Shown here: piece by piece, positions 1 to 8,570 of the stretch
How the letters are laid out: every line of letters starts with the position of its first letter
How positions within the stretch are numbered: position 1 is the stretch's first letter
From: an unidentified bacterial endosymbiont
Lineage (GTDB): Bacteria; Pseudomonadota; Gammaproteobacteria; Enterobacterales; G038960095
NCBI RefSeq assembly: GCF_918320885.1
Contig: NZ_OU907312.1
Location: 558,465-622,464 of the forward strand
Length of the DNA: 64,000 nt
Reading direction: 5' to 3'
Translations under genes and position numbers: made by a program
The notes under the pieces: generated by a model
Told to the model about the DNA's origin: nothing
Seen by the model: only the letters and a program-made list of their open reading frames with translations
The model's database searches: none

Positions 1-1719
1 ACCGCTTATCGGCAGTTGCAAGCGAGCGATCACTTTAACACCCTCCCGCTCGCACAACGGAAAGCGGTAGACAATACCTTGCGTAATTTTAAACTGGCAG
101 GTGTCCACCTGCCAGCAGAGCAGCGGCAGCGCTATGCGGTGGTGATGGCCCGGTTATCAGCGCTGAGCATCCAATTTGAAGATAATGTGCTGGATGCGAC
201 CATGGGATGGCATCAAATCATCCTTGATGAGTCCCTATTAGCTGGTTTGCCCTCCCGGGTGATTGACCTAGCGCGGGCCTGTGCTGAAGAGCAAGGTAAG
301 CCTGGTTGGTGCTTTACGCTAGAGATCCCTAGCTACCAGGCGATGATGACCTATTGCGATAATCGAGATCTACGCTACTCCTTCTACCACGCCTACCATA
401 CCCGGGCTTCCGACATAGGGCCCCAAGGAGGACAGTGGGATAATGGGCCGATCATTGAGGAGTGCATGGCTTTACGACATGAGCTGGCACAACTGCTTGG
501 ATTTGCTAATTATGCTGAAAAATCTCTCGCTAAGAAGATGGTTGATACGCCACAACAGGTGTTAGATTTTCTAAACGATCTGCTGCAGCGTGTGCGTCCG
601 CAGGGAGCGCGTGAGTTCAATGAGCTACAGAATTTTGCACGGCAGCAGGATAGCATTGAGACGTTACAGCCTTGGGACCTTCCCTACTACAGTGAGAAAT
701 TAAAACAGCAGCAGTATGCCATCGATGATGAGCAGTTGCGCTCTTACTTTCCAGAGGAGCGGGTGCTGCAGGGACTATTCGAAGTCTTACGCCGCCTATT
801 TTCGGTGACTATCCGTGAACGGCAGGGAGTCGATACCTGGCATCCTGAGGTGCGTTTTTTTGAACTGTACGATCAGCAAGGCCTCCAGCATTTGGGGAGT
901 TTCTATCTTGATCTGTATGCCCGTTCTCATAAACGTGGGGGTGCTTGGATGGATGAGTGTATTAACGCACGGCGTGATAGCCGTGGCGTTTGGCAAAAGC
1001 CGGTCACCTATCTCACTTGTAATTTCAGCAGACCCGTAGGGAATCAACCAGCGCTGTGGAGTCATGAGGAGGTGATCACGCTATTCCATGAATTTGGCCA
1101 TGGTATTCACCATTTGCTGACCCAAGTGGAGGTGGCTGCGGTTTCAGGAACCCGTGTGCCGTGGGATGCTATTGAAGTTCCCAGCCAGTTTTTGGAAAAC
1201 TGGTGTTGGCAATCGCCCGCCTTGGCGTTAATTTCTGGCCACTATCAAACGGATCAGCCGCTGCCGCCGGCACTATTAGAACCTTTGTTAGCGGCTAAAA
1301 ATTTTCAGGAAGCGCTATTTATTCTTCGCCAATTAGAGTTTTCGCTCTTTGATTTACGCTTGCATCAGGAGTACCAGCCAGAACAAGGCGGGCAAGCGCT
1401 AAAAATCTTGGCGGCGGTTAAACAGGAGGTGGCGGTGATGACGGCGCCTGATTGGCTGCGGACCCCTCAGACTTTCCTACACATTTTCTCTGGCAGCTAT
1501 GCGGCGGGCTACTATAGTTATCTGTGGGCTGAGGTGCTGTCGGCTGACGCTTTTGCTCGCTTTGAGGAGGAGGGGATCTTTAATTCTCAAGTGGGACATG
1601 AGTTTGTTGAGTGCCTGTTATCACGAGGAGGTTCTGAAGAGCCACTAGTACTATTTAAACGCTTCCGTGGTCGATGGCCTCAACCGGACGCTTTTTTACG
1701 ACACCATGGTATCCAGTGA
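1..1719 (+). CDS. prlC: Oligopeptidase A (M3 zinc metallopeptidase), 5' end outside window
   Basis: Cytosolic M3-family zinc endopeptidase that degrades oligopeptides, including cleaved signal peptides. The frame is open from base 1, so roughly the first 100 residues of a protein of about 680 lie outside the window. The zinc site is intact: HEFGH at 1087-1101 gives two His ligands and the catalytic Glu. The third ligand is the Glu in IEVPSQ at about 1174, 29 residues after the first His, as in thimet oligopeptidase. The C-terminal block around SGSYAAGYYSYLWAEVL is typical of the family. The stop codon overlaps the start of rsmJ by 14 bases, and prlC-rsmJ is also the E. coli gene pair. Identification is by long co-linear similarity to E. 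coli PrlC. Confidence 0.96.
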   Translation, partial: TAYRQLQASDHFNTLPLAQRKAVDNTLRNFKLAGVHLPAEQRQRYAVVMARLSALSIQFEDNVLDATMGWHQIILDESLLAGLPSRVIDLARACAEEQGKPGWCFTLEIPSYQAMMTYCDNRDLRYSFYHAYHTRASDIGPQGGQWDNGPIIEECMALRHELAQLLGFANYAEKSLAKKMVDTPQQVLDFLNDLLQRVRPQGAREFNELQNFARQQDSIETLQPWDLPYYSEKLKQQQYAIDDEQLRSYFPEERVLQGLFEVLRRLFSVTIRERQGVDTWHPEVRFFELYDQQGLQHLGSFYLDLYARSHKRGGAWMDECINARRDSRGVWQKPVTYLTCNFSRPVGNQPALWSHEEVITLFHEFGHGIHHLLTQVEVAAVSGTRVPWDAIEVPSQFLENWCWQSPALALISGHYQTDQPLPPALLEPLLAAKNFQEALFILRQLEFSLFDLRLHQEYQPEQGGQALKILAAVKQEVAVMTAPDWLRTPQTFLHIFSGSYAAGYYSYLWAEVLSADAFARFEEEGIFNSQVGHEFVECLLSRGGSEEPLVLFKRFRGRWPQPDAFLRHHGIQ

Positions 1720-2485
1720 TTCAGATCCAGTAGCCAGTATCGCTTTGCTAGGAGATTCAGCAGCGGCTCAGGCTACCCTGGTAAACATTGCTGCAACTTG
1801 GCAGTTACAACCTGATCAGCTGGCACGGTTTGGTTTAATGCTGACACCGCAAGGTTTGGCGCTGTGTCAGCGTGATCAGCCCCGCTTTAAGCCGCTGATC
1901 ATTGATTTTGTGAGTGGTCGCCTGGGGTATCGTTACCGTCAGGCCACGGTGGCCAATGAGGCATTAGCCCGAGCGGTGGGTATCCAGGGAGGTTATCGAC
2001 CGACCGTATTGGATGCAACGGCCGGGCTAGGGCGCGATGCCTTTATTTTAGCGGCACTGGGTTGCCAGGTACAGATGTTGGAACGTCATCCCGTTGTGGC
2101 TGCTTTATTACAGGATGGGTTACAGCGTGCTTATTTTGATAAAAAAAGTGGAATTTGGTTATCAGAGCGACTAAGGTTGCTCGGGGTTGGTAGCTTAGGC
2201 AGTGAACAGCCTGGGCTGAGGGCACCTGAAGTGGTTTATCTTGATCCCATGTTTCCGGCTCGTCATCATCGGGCTTTAGTTAAAAAAGAGATGCAAATGC
2301 TACAACAGTTGGTAGGCTTAGATAGAGATGCCGATCAATTATTAGCCTCAGCCAACACCTTGGCCAGTCGTCGAGTGGTCGTTAAAAGGCCAAAAGGCGC
2401 TCCGCCGCTGGCAGGACTGAAGCCATCAGCCTGGATACCGACACCACACGGCCGCTTTGATCTTTATTTTAACAATAAACTTTAA
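1706..2485 (+). CDS. rsmJ: 16S rRNA (guanine-1516-N2)-methyltransferase
   Basis: SAM-dependent methyltransferase that makes m2G1516 in 16S rRNA, 259 aa against about 250 in E. coli. The SAM-binding motif DATAGLGRDAF lies near residues 103-113, and the catalytic-type YLDPMFP near residues 178-184. The C-terminal segment RVVVKRPKGAPPLAG also matches the family. I chose the ATG at 1706 because the open frame upstream of it is only read-through inside prlC, and because the protein aligns with the family from about there. No strong ribosome binding site is visible, so translation is probably coupled to prlC, whose stop overlaps this start. Confidence 0.93.
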   Translation: MVSSDSDPVASIALLGDSAAAQATLVNIAATWQLQPDQLARFGLMLTPQGLALCQRDQPRFKPLIIDFVSGRLGYRYRQATVANEALARAVGIQGGYRPTVLDATAGLGRDAFILAALGCQVQMLERHPVVAALLQDGLQRAYFDKKSGIWLSERLRLLGVGSLGSEQPGLRAPEVVYLDPMFPARHHRALVKKEMQMLQQLVGLDRDADQLLASANTLASRRVVVKRPKGAPPLAGLKPSAWIPTPHGRFDLYFNNKL

Positions 2486-2763
2486 GATAGTGCATCAAGT
2501 GCATAAGAAAAGACCTTTTAATAACTGTCCACAGAAGTTACTCAATAGCTGTCTTTTTGTATGGTCGTTTTTTGTTATGTAACTTATTGTTTTAACTCAT
2601 AAATAATTTAAATGATTTTTTGTTTTCAATAGAAATAGTGATTTAGTTAAAAGAATACCCACAAAGTTATCCACAGCTTTGCCCATGACGGGTTCCCTTT
2701 TTGTTTAGCACTGTGTGACTTTTATTCACCAATCGGTTCAGCCAACTGATGAGGAGACAGGCT
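2486..2763. promoter_or_regulatory. AT-rich rsmJ-polA spacer carrying a DnaA box
   Basis: Non-coding, strongly AT-rich, with several T-runs between about 2550 and 2640. It holds a perfect DnaA-box consensus TTATCCACA at 2667-2675 and weaker relatives around 2525-2533 and 2656-2664. A second perfect box, in inverted orientation, lies at 2763-2771 over the polA start. The polA promoter must lie here, but I cannot place a convincing -35/-10 pair. No GATC cluster of the E. coli oriC type is visible, so DnaA-linked control of polA is more likely than an origin. That reading is inference. Confidence 0.55.
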
Positions 2764-2771
2764 GTGGATAA
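2763..2771 (-). promoter_or_regulatory. DnaA box overlapping the polA start codon
   Basis: TGTGGATAA is the exact reverse complement of the DnaA consensus TTATCCACA and covers the proposed GTG start of polA. With the box at 2667 it makes two opposed perfect sites 88 bases apart. The sequence match is seen directly. Binding by DnaA is inferred. Confidence 0.5.
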
Positions 2772-5529
2772 CCCGCTTATTTTGGTTGATGGATCGTCCT
2801 ATTTGTATCGTGCTTTCCATGCTTTCCCGCCACTAACCACTGCAGCCGGCGAGCCAACAGGCGCGATAGTTGGCGTGTTAAATATGTTGGGTAGTTTGTT
2901 ACGGCAGTATCAGCCCACTCACGTAGCCGTCGTGTTTGATGCCAAGGGCAAAAACCACCGTCATGCCTTGTATGCGGACTACAAGGCTCATCGCCCCCCG
3001 ATGCCGGACGAGTTGTGCCGACAAATTGAGCCGCTATACCAAATTATGGATGCCATGGGGATCCCACAGCTGGCGGTGCCGGCGTTTGAAGCTGATGATG
3101 TGATGGGGACTTTGGCTTGTCGTGCCGCTGCTGAGGGGCGTTGCGTGATCATCAGCAGCGGCGATAAAGATATGGCGCAGTTAGTCACGCCAGCGATCAC
3201 CGTAGTCAATACCATGACCAATACCGTGCAAGATGTGGCACAGATCAAGGCACGCTATGGTATTGCTCCGCCACTGATGGTGGATCTGTTCGCACTGATG
3301 GGGGATAGCATCGATAATATTCCGGGAGTTCCGGGGATTGGCGAAAAGACAGCACTGGCGCTATTACAGACCATTGGGAGTCTGCAGGCTATTTACGCCG
3401 ATCTCTCTCAAGTCGCGGCATTAACCATACGGGGGGCGAAGCGGGTAGCAGAGCGCTTAGCACTGCATCGTGAACTGGCTGAGCTCTCTTACCGTCTGGC
3501 CACCATTGACACGGCGGTGGCGTTGTCGGTAACGCCGGCTGATCTGCGGCCCCGAGCTGCAGATTTTGATCAGCTGTGTACTTTACTATCGCGCTATGAA
3601 CTTAAACGCTGGTTAGCGGCGGCGCAAGCAGGGCGGTTGTGGAGCGATCAGCCAACGACGACCGTGAGCACCCCGTTGAGGGTTCCAGAGCCCCCGGGTG
3701 CTTCTGAGGAATCACCTCCACTAGAGACGACCCTGATTGTGGATGAAGCCGCTTTGTCGGCCTGGCTAGTGAAGTTGCGTACCGCCCCGCTGTTTGCCCT
3801 CTATTGCGACACCGAGGCGTTCGATCACGGGCTGGTGACGCTGAGTGGTGTGGCGGTTGCCGTGACGGAAGGTGAAGCGGCTTATCTCCCCTGCAGCACT
3901 CCGATCTCAGGGAGATCACTGCCATGGTCGCTCGAACAGCTGCTAGCTCAGCTTAAACCCCTGCTCGAGGATGTCTCACTCCCTAAAGTGGGGCACTATC
4001 TTAAACCACAGCAACAGGTGTTAGCACGCTATGGGATCACGCTCCGTGGGGTGATCGGTGATACCCGGTTGGCCACTTACCTGTTAGACAGTGCAACTGG
4101 ACGTAATGATTTACCGAACTTGGCTGCCCATCATCTGCAGCGCACGCTCCACCACGGGACGCTGAGTGCTGGAAAAGCCCGCTCCCAAGGAACAGCACCT
4201 GCCCGGACACTCGCCCAAGTCGCCGCTGGTGCGACTGAACAGGCCACGGTGGCGTTACAGCTGTATCACCATCTATGGCCGCAGTTGCAACAGCAGCCGC
4301 GGGTGTTACAGCTACTCACTGATCTAGAGCTGCCGGTGATGGCAATCTTGGCACGGATGGAGGCGATCGGGGTGTTGTTGGATGTCTCACTACTCCAGCA
4401 CTACTCCCAGACGCTAGCGGTCATGCTGCAATCGCTGGAGGATCAAGCCCACACGCTCGCAGGAGAGCTTTTCAATCTCTCCTCCCCGAAACAACTACAA
4501 CAGATTTTATTTGAAAAACTGCAGATCCCCTGCTTCAGAAAAACCCCCGGTGGCGCCCCTTCGACCGATGAATCGGTGTTAAGTGAGTTGGCCCTGCGCT
4601 ACCCACTGCCCGCTATTGTTTTACGCCACCGTAGCTTAGCAAAACTGAAGTCTACTTATGCCGATACCTTGCCGTTGCTGGTGCACGCGGAGACCGGACG
4701 TATTCATACCACCTACCATCAAACAGGGACCAGCACGGGTAGGCTCTCCTCCAGTGATCCCAATTTACAAAATATCCCCATCCGAACCCCTGAAGGACGT
4801 CACATCCGTCAAGCCTTTATCGCTCCTGAGGGCTATCAACTGCTCTCTGCCGACTATTCCCAGATAGAGTTGCGGATTATGGCCCATTTGTCAGAGGATC
4901 AAACCCTGCTACAAGCGTTTGCTAATGACCAAGATGTTCATAGCGCCACAGCTGCTGAGCTGTTTGAGGTTCCTTTAGTTGCGGTCAGCTCAGAGCAGCG
5001 GCGTCAGGCTAAAACGGTTAATTTTGGGTTGATCTACGGGATGAGTGCTTTTGGATTAGCGCGCCAATTGGGGATTAATCGCCAGGAAGCCCAAGCGATT
5101 TTAACCCGTTATTTTGAGCGCTACCCGGGGGTACTGCGTTATAGGCAGCAGGCCCGTCAACAGGCTCTAGAACAGGGGTATGTGGAGACCCTGTTTGGGC
5201 GGCGGCTCTATCTCCCCGATATTCAATCCGCTAACGCCCCCCGTCGTCAAGCCGCTGAGCGCGCGGCGGTGAACGCCCCGGTGCAGGGCAGCGGGGCAGA
5301 TATTATCAAGCGCGCCATGGTGATGATTGACCAGTGGTGTCACACCCAACCACCGGGCCAGGTGCAGATGGTGCTGCAGGTGCATGATGAGTTGATTTTT
5401 GAAGTTGCACAGCCTGTAGTGCCAGAAGCCACCGAAAACATTCGTCGATTGATGGTACAGAGTGCCGCGCTTTCGGTGCCACTCAAAGTTGATATTGGCG
5501 TGGGTCCTCACTGGGCAGCAGCGCACTAA
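2764..5529 (+). CDS. polA: DNA polymerase I with a degenerate 3'-5' exonuclease domain
   Basis: DNA polymerase I for Okazaki fragment processing and repair, about 921 aa. The 5' nuclease domain is intact (VDGSSYLYRAF, FEADDVMGTLA, MGDSIDNIPGVPG). The polymerase domain keeps motif A DYSQIELR, motif B RRQAKTVNFGLIYG and motif C QVHDELIFEV. The proofreading domain is present in length, but ungapped alignment to E. coli shows every catalytic residue changed: Asp355 to Tyr, Glu357 to Asp, Asp424 to Gln, Tyr497 to Gly and Asp501 to Gln. I prefer the GTG at 2764 because GAGGAG at 2751-2756 sits 7 bases upstream. The ATG at 2749 overlaps that site and adds five residues not seen in relatives. Confidence 0.96.
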   Translation: MDNPLILVDGSSYLYRAFHAFPPLTTAAGEPTGAIVGVLNMLGSLLRQYQPTHVAVVFDAKGKNHRHALYADYKAHRPPMPDELCRQIEPLYQIMDAMGIPQLAVPAFEADDVMGTLACRAAAEGRCVIISSGDKDMAQLVTPAITVVNTMTNTVQDVAQIKARYGIAPPLMVDLFALMGDSIDNIPGVPGIGEKTALALLQTIGSLQAIYADLSQVAALTIRGAKRVAERLALHRELAELSYRLATIDTAVALSVTPADLRPRAADFDQLCTLLSRYELKRWLAAAQAGRLWSDQPTTTVSTPLRVPEPPGASEESPPLETTLIVDEAALSAWLVKLRTAPLFALYCDTEAFDHGLVTLSGVAVAVTEGEAAYLPCSTPISGRSLPWSLEQLLAQLKPLLEDVSLPKVGHYLKPQQQVLARYGITLRGVIGDTRLATYLLDSATGRNDLPNLAAHHLQRTLHHGTLSAGKARSQGTAPARTLAQVAAGATEQATVALQLYHHLWPQLQQQPRVLQLLTDLELPVMAILARMEAIGVLLDVSLLQHYSQTLAVMLQSLEDQAHTLAGELFNLSSPKQLQQILFEKLQIPCFRKTPGGAPSTDESVLSELALRYPLPAIVLRHRSLAKLKSTYADTLPLLVHAETGRIHTTYHQTGTSTGRLSSSDPNLQNIPIRTPEGRHIRQAFIAPEGYQLLSADYSQIELRIMAHLSEDQTLLQAFANDQDVHSATAAELFEVPLVAVSSEQRRQAKTVNFGLIYGMSAFGLARQLGINRQEAQAILTRYFERYPGVLRYRQQARQQALEQGYVETLFGRRLYLPDIQSANAPRRQAAERAAVNAPVQGSGADIIKRAMVMIDQWCHTQPPGQVQMVLQVHDELIFEVAQPVVPEATENIRRLMVQSAALSVPLKVDIGVGPHWAAAH

Positions 5530-5751
5530 GCCGGTGATCACGCTCTGGATGGAGCCTGGTGAGCGGTAATCATGGAAGGGTAGTCTATTTTCCTGATCGT
5601 TTGACGAGGCCGCCGATGCGGTAAGCGATGTGATGAAAACCTTATTAGGGCCTGTTAAGGTTTCACATGGGCAGCCATAGATAACTACATGATCTGCCCT
5701 TGAATTAGTGCACACCTTGTTTTCAAATGTAAGATTGAAAATGAGGTTAGT

Positions 5752-6048
5752 ATGTCAAGACAGCAGTATACGCCTGAGTTTAAACGACGGGCTCTGGAAT
5801 TGCTGGCGGAGAGCGGCAAATCTGTTCCCCAACTGGCTAGCGAGTTGGGAATCAGTGACAATACGTTGTATGGTTGGCGGCACACAGCCAAGGCTGATAA
5901 AAGCTTTACTCGCCAGCCACAATGCTCTGAGCAAGCGCTAGAGATAAGGCGTTTAAAGAGGAAGGTCATTGAATTAGAAGAAGATAAATTAATTTTAAAA
6001 AAAGTGGCAGCGCTCTTTTCCAGGGAAAGCAGGAGAGGTTCGCTATGA
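5752..6048 (+). CDS. IS3-family transposase OrfA (helix-turn-helix)
   Basis: 98-residue OrfA that supplies the DNA-binding part of the IS3-type transposase. The N-terminus YTPEFKRRALELLAESGKS leads into a helix-turn-helix (VPQLASELGISDNTLYGWR). A C-terminal leucine-zipper-like helix follows (ALEIRRLKRKVIELEEDK). The slippery run lies in codons 82-84 (AAA AAA G). Ribosomes slipping -1 there would join this frame to orfB and make the active OrfAB. The stop codon overlaps the orfB ATG (ATGA at 6045-6048). Confidence 0.88.
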   Translation: MSRQQYTPEFKRRALELLAESGKSVPQLASELGISDNTLYGWRHTAKADKSFTRQPQCSEQALEIRRLKRKVIELEEDKLILKKVAALFSRESRRGSL

Positions 6049-6887
6049 TACTGAAACAACAAGCTTTCCACCCAGTTAAACGGCTATGTGTTTTATTATC
6101 AGTCAGTCGGCGCGGTTTTTACGCCTGGCTTAATCGCCGACTTGGCCAGCGTGGTCAGGAAGATAAAGTCTTAGGTGAACGCATTCTGGCGCTACATCTG
6201 GCCAGTAGAAAAACCTACGGTGTTCGACGAATCAGGGTTGATTTACAGGCTGAACAGCGCTATTGCGGCAAGGAGCGTATTGCTAAGTTGATGAAACAGC
6301 TGGGTATAAAAGCAGCAGCCACCCGTCAACATCAAGTGACGACGGACAGTAACCATCGGTTACCAATAGCTCCTAATTTGCTGAATCGACATTTTTCTCC
6401 ACTAGGCGCTAATCAGGCTTGGGCCAGTGATATCAGCACTATTTCAACCCAAACGGGCTTTCTGTATTTGGCTACAGTGATTGACCTCTATAGCCGTATG
6501 ATCGTTGGCTGGAGCCTAAGCGGTAGCCTTAAAACGCCATTAATAATCGATGCTCTGACCATGGCTAGGACTCGACGTCAGCCACCAACAGGATTGGTGA
6601 TTCACTCTGACCGAGGGAGCCAGTATGCTAGTGCTCTGTATCAGAAAACACTTAAAAATTATGGTATGGTTTGCTCGATGAGCAGTACTGGATGCTGTTA
6701 TGACAATGCCGTCATGGAAAGCTTCTATCACACACTTAAGGTAGAGCTTATCTATACCATGAAATTAATGACGGAACAGCAGGCATCTAACGCAATATTT
6801 GACTATATAGAATCGTTTTATAATCGTCAGCGTAGACATTCTACACTGAATTATCTTTCACCCATGGCTTATGAAGTAGCAGCGTAA
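6045..6887 (+). CDS. IS3-family transposase OrfB (DDE integrase core)
   Basis: 280-residue catalytic part of the IS3-family transposase. An HTH_21-type segment (HLASRKTYGVRRIRVDLQ) precedes the rve integrase core. The DDE triad is visible: Asp in WASDIS, Asp in VIHSDRGSQYAS, and Glu in NAVMESFYHTLK. The C-terminus ends with FYNRQRRHSTLNYLSP, the usual IS3 tail. The frame lies -1 relative to orfA, as expected for frameshift production of OrfAB. All catalytic residues are present, so the element may still be mobile. Confidence 0.9.
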   Translation: MILKQQAFHPVKRLCVLLSVSRRGFYAWLNRRLGQRGQEDKVLGERILALHLASRKTYGVRRIRVDLQAEQRYCGKERIAKLMKQLGIKAAATRQHQVTTDSNHRLPIAPNLLNRHFSPLGANQAWASDISTISTQTGFLYLATVIDLYSRMIVGWSLSGSLKTPLIIDALTMARTRRQPPTGLVIHSDRGSQYASALYQKTLKNYGMVCSMSSTGCCYDNAVMESFYHTLKVELIYTMKLMTEQQASNAIFDYIESFYNRQRRHSTLNYLSPMAYEVAA

Positions 6888-6918
6888 ACTCGGTGCGCAC
6901 TTTTTCCGGGACAGATCA

Positions 6919-7003
6919 GAGTGAGCTTGTCATAAATTCCTTCTTGAAGCATGATCGTTTTTAGCTTCGACCACTGCTCATCACTGAGCATTAAGCGGGG
7001 CAT
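6919..7003 (-). pseudogene. IS5-family transposase N-terminal fragment
   Basis: The minus strand starts at ATG 7003 and reads 28 residues beginning MPRLMLSDEQWSKLK, the usual start of IS5-family transposases. The frame is then cut by the right end of the IS3 element. An AT-rich leader and terminal repeat follow it at 7004-7094. The matching C-terminal stub lies on the other side of the IS3 element. It is not functional. Confidence 0.72.
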
Positions 7004-7148
7004 TGCAAACTCGTTTTTTTGTTGGTATCACAACGACAATATTACGAGTTTGCTCTTATATTTCAATAAATTATAGCGAGACCTCAACAGGCCCTAAACA
7101 AATAACACCAACCTTTAAGGGGATCAATCTTTCTATATGAGCAGGTTT

Positions 7149-7942
<794 letters not shown>

Positions 7943-8335
7943 ATCTACCACTCCCATACATTTAAAATCAGAGTAGCAAAATATTAAGACATTGTCATTA
8001 CAATTATTAAAGGGGTCTGGGTAAACATAAGAACTTTCCCGCTTCGCTAGGACCTGAAAGAGGCTTTGCCCCTCTGGACACACCACACTCGCCGTGAGGC
8101 AGAGGGTGGTGATTTAAGACCCATCACCTTTCCACTCCTGAGGCTCTCTGAATTGGGGACCCTCAGGGAAATGTTGTGATTAAACAATCTGGTAGACTGC
8201 TAAGCCGCGGCTTTTCTATCACAAACCATAAGTATTTCTTTGCGGTCGATCTAGTGTAACATTCCATTAACGAAAGAGTCAAAGTCGACAACAGGAAAGA
8301 AATAAATGTATGAGATGGATAGAGATAGCCCCAGC
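7943..8335. other. Spacer upstream of the GNAT/DUF1778 locus, no gene recognised
   Basis: About 390 bases between the antitoxin start and an IS3 remnant. It must hold the antitoxin promoter. The 8000-8160 part is GC-richer and reads as open, protein-like sequence in more than one frame without a recognisable family, possibly debris of an older insertion. No RNA gene, terminator or repeat was identified. Confidence 0.4.
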
Positions 8336-8480
8336 CTACTCATAGTTTATGGGAGAGCGGTAACCTAAAGTTGAATGTAAGTGATGACTATTGTAAAAAC
8401 CCTCGATGTAGTCTATCACTGCTGGTTTCGCCCGAGCTCTTATCTCATATTCTGTAAAAGAACAGCTGGATTCTCTCGTA
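8336..8480 (-). pseudogene. IS3-family OrfB C-terminal remnant
   Basis: The minus strand encodes a stretch containing AVIDYIEGFYN and HSTLGYRSPINYE, the characteristic last 35 to 45 residues of IS3-family OrfB. Sequence upstream of about 8480 no longer matches a transposase, and the DDE core is absent. It is a relic of a third IS3-like element, different in sequence from the intact copies in this window. Confidence 0.65.
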
Positions 8481-8570
8481 GGGAAAAAGTGGAGTCTCCG
8501 AGATTCTCGAGGCGATTCACTGTTCTGCCACAAGAAGGTCAGTACTGAATATTGCAGCAGTATCCAACCG

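Larger units (their letters stand above)
5690..6918 (+). mobile_element. IS3-family insertion sequence, apparently complete
   Basis: A 1229-bp element bounded by 27-bp imperfect inverted repeats. The left end starts TGATCTGCCC, and the right end reverse-complemented starts TGATCTGTCCC. It carries overlapping orfA and orfB with an A7G slippery run at 5997-6004 for programmed -1 frameshifting. The -1 frame stays open from the slip site to orfB. The flanking bases (ACA on the left, GAG on the right) show no target-site duplication. This fits with deletion of the surrounding IS5-like element after or during insertion. Confidence 0.85.
5648..7094 (-). mobile_element. Decayed IS5-family element, interrupted by an IS3-family element
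   Basis: Imperfect terminal repeats GGGCCTGTTAAGGTTTC at the left (from 5648) and, reverse-complemented, GGGCCTGTTGAGGTCTC at the right (ending 7094) are flanked by TA on both sides (5646-5647 and 7095-7096). The minus strand encodes the transposase N-terminus at 6919-7003. The left stub 5663-5689 reads as a short C-terminus, SYLWLPM and stop. Everything between is missing and replaced by the IS3-family element at 5690-6918. So the IS5-like element was hit by an IS3 insertion accompanied by an internal deletion. Confidence 0.7.

Noticed and set aside
1667..1705. Longer N-terminus for rsmJ
   Set aside because: These codons lie inside prlC and do not match RsmJ. ATG 1706 is the reasonable start.
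2486..2763. Origin of replication upstream of polA
   Set aside because: Only one perfect box in the spacer plus one over the start codon, no repeated 13-mers. Gene control is a simpler explanation.
5167..5715. 182-residue minus-strand frame across the polA 3' end
   Set aside because: Shadow of polA. Only its first residues coincide with IS5-like remnant sequence in a different frame.
8490..8520. Terminal inverted repeat fused to the IS3 remnant, making a MITE-like element
   Set aside because: The stretch around CTCCGAGATTCTCGAGG looks like an IS end, but no convincing partner repeat was found on the other side of the remnant.
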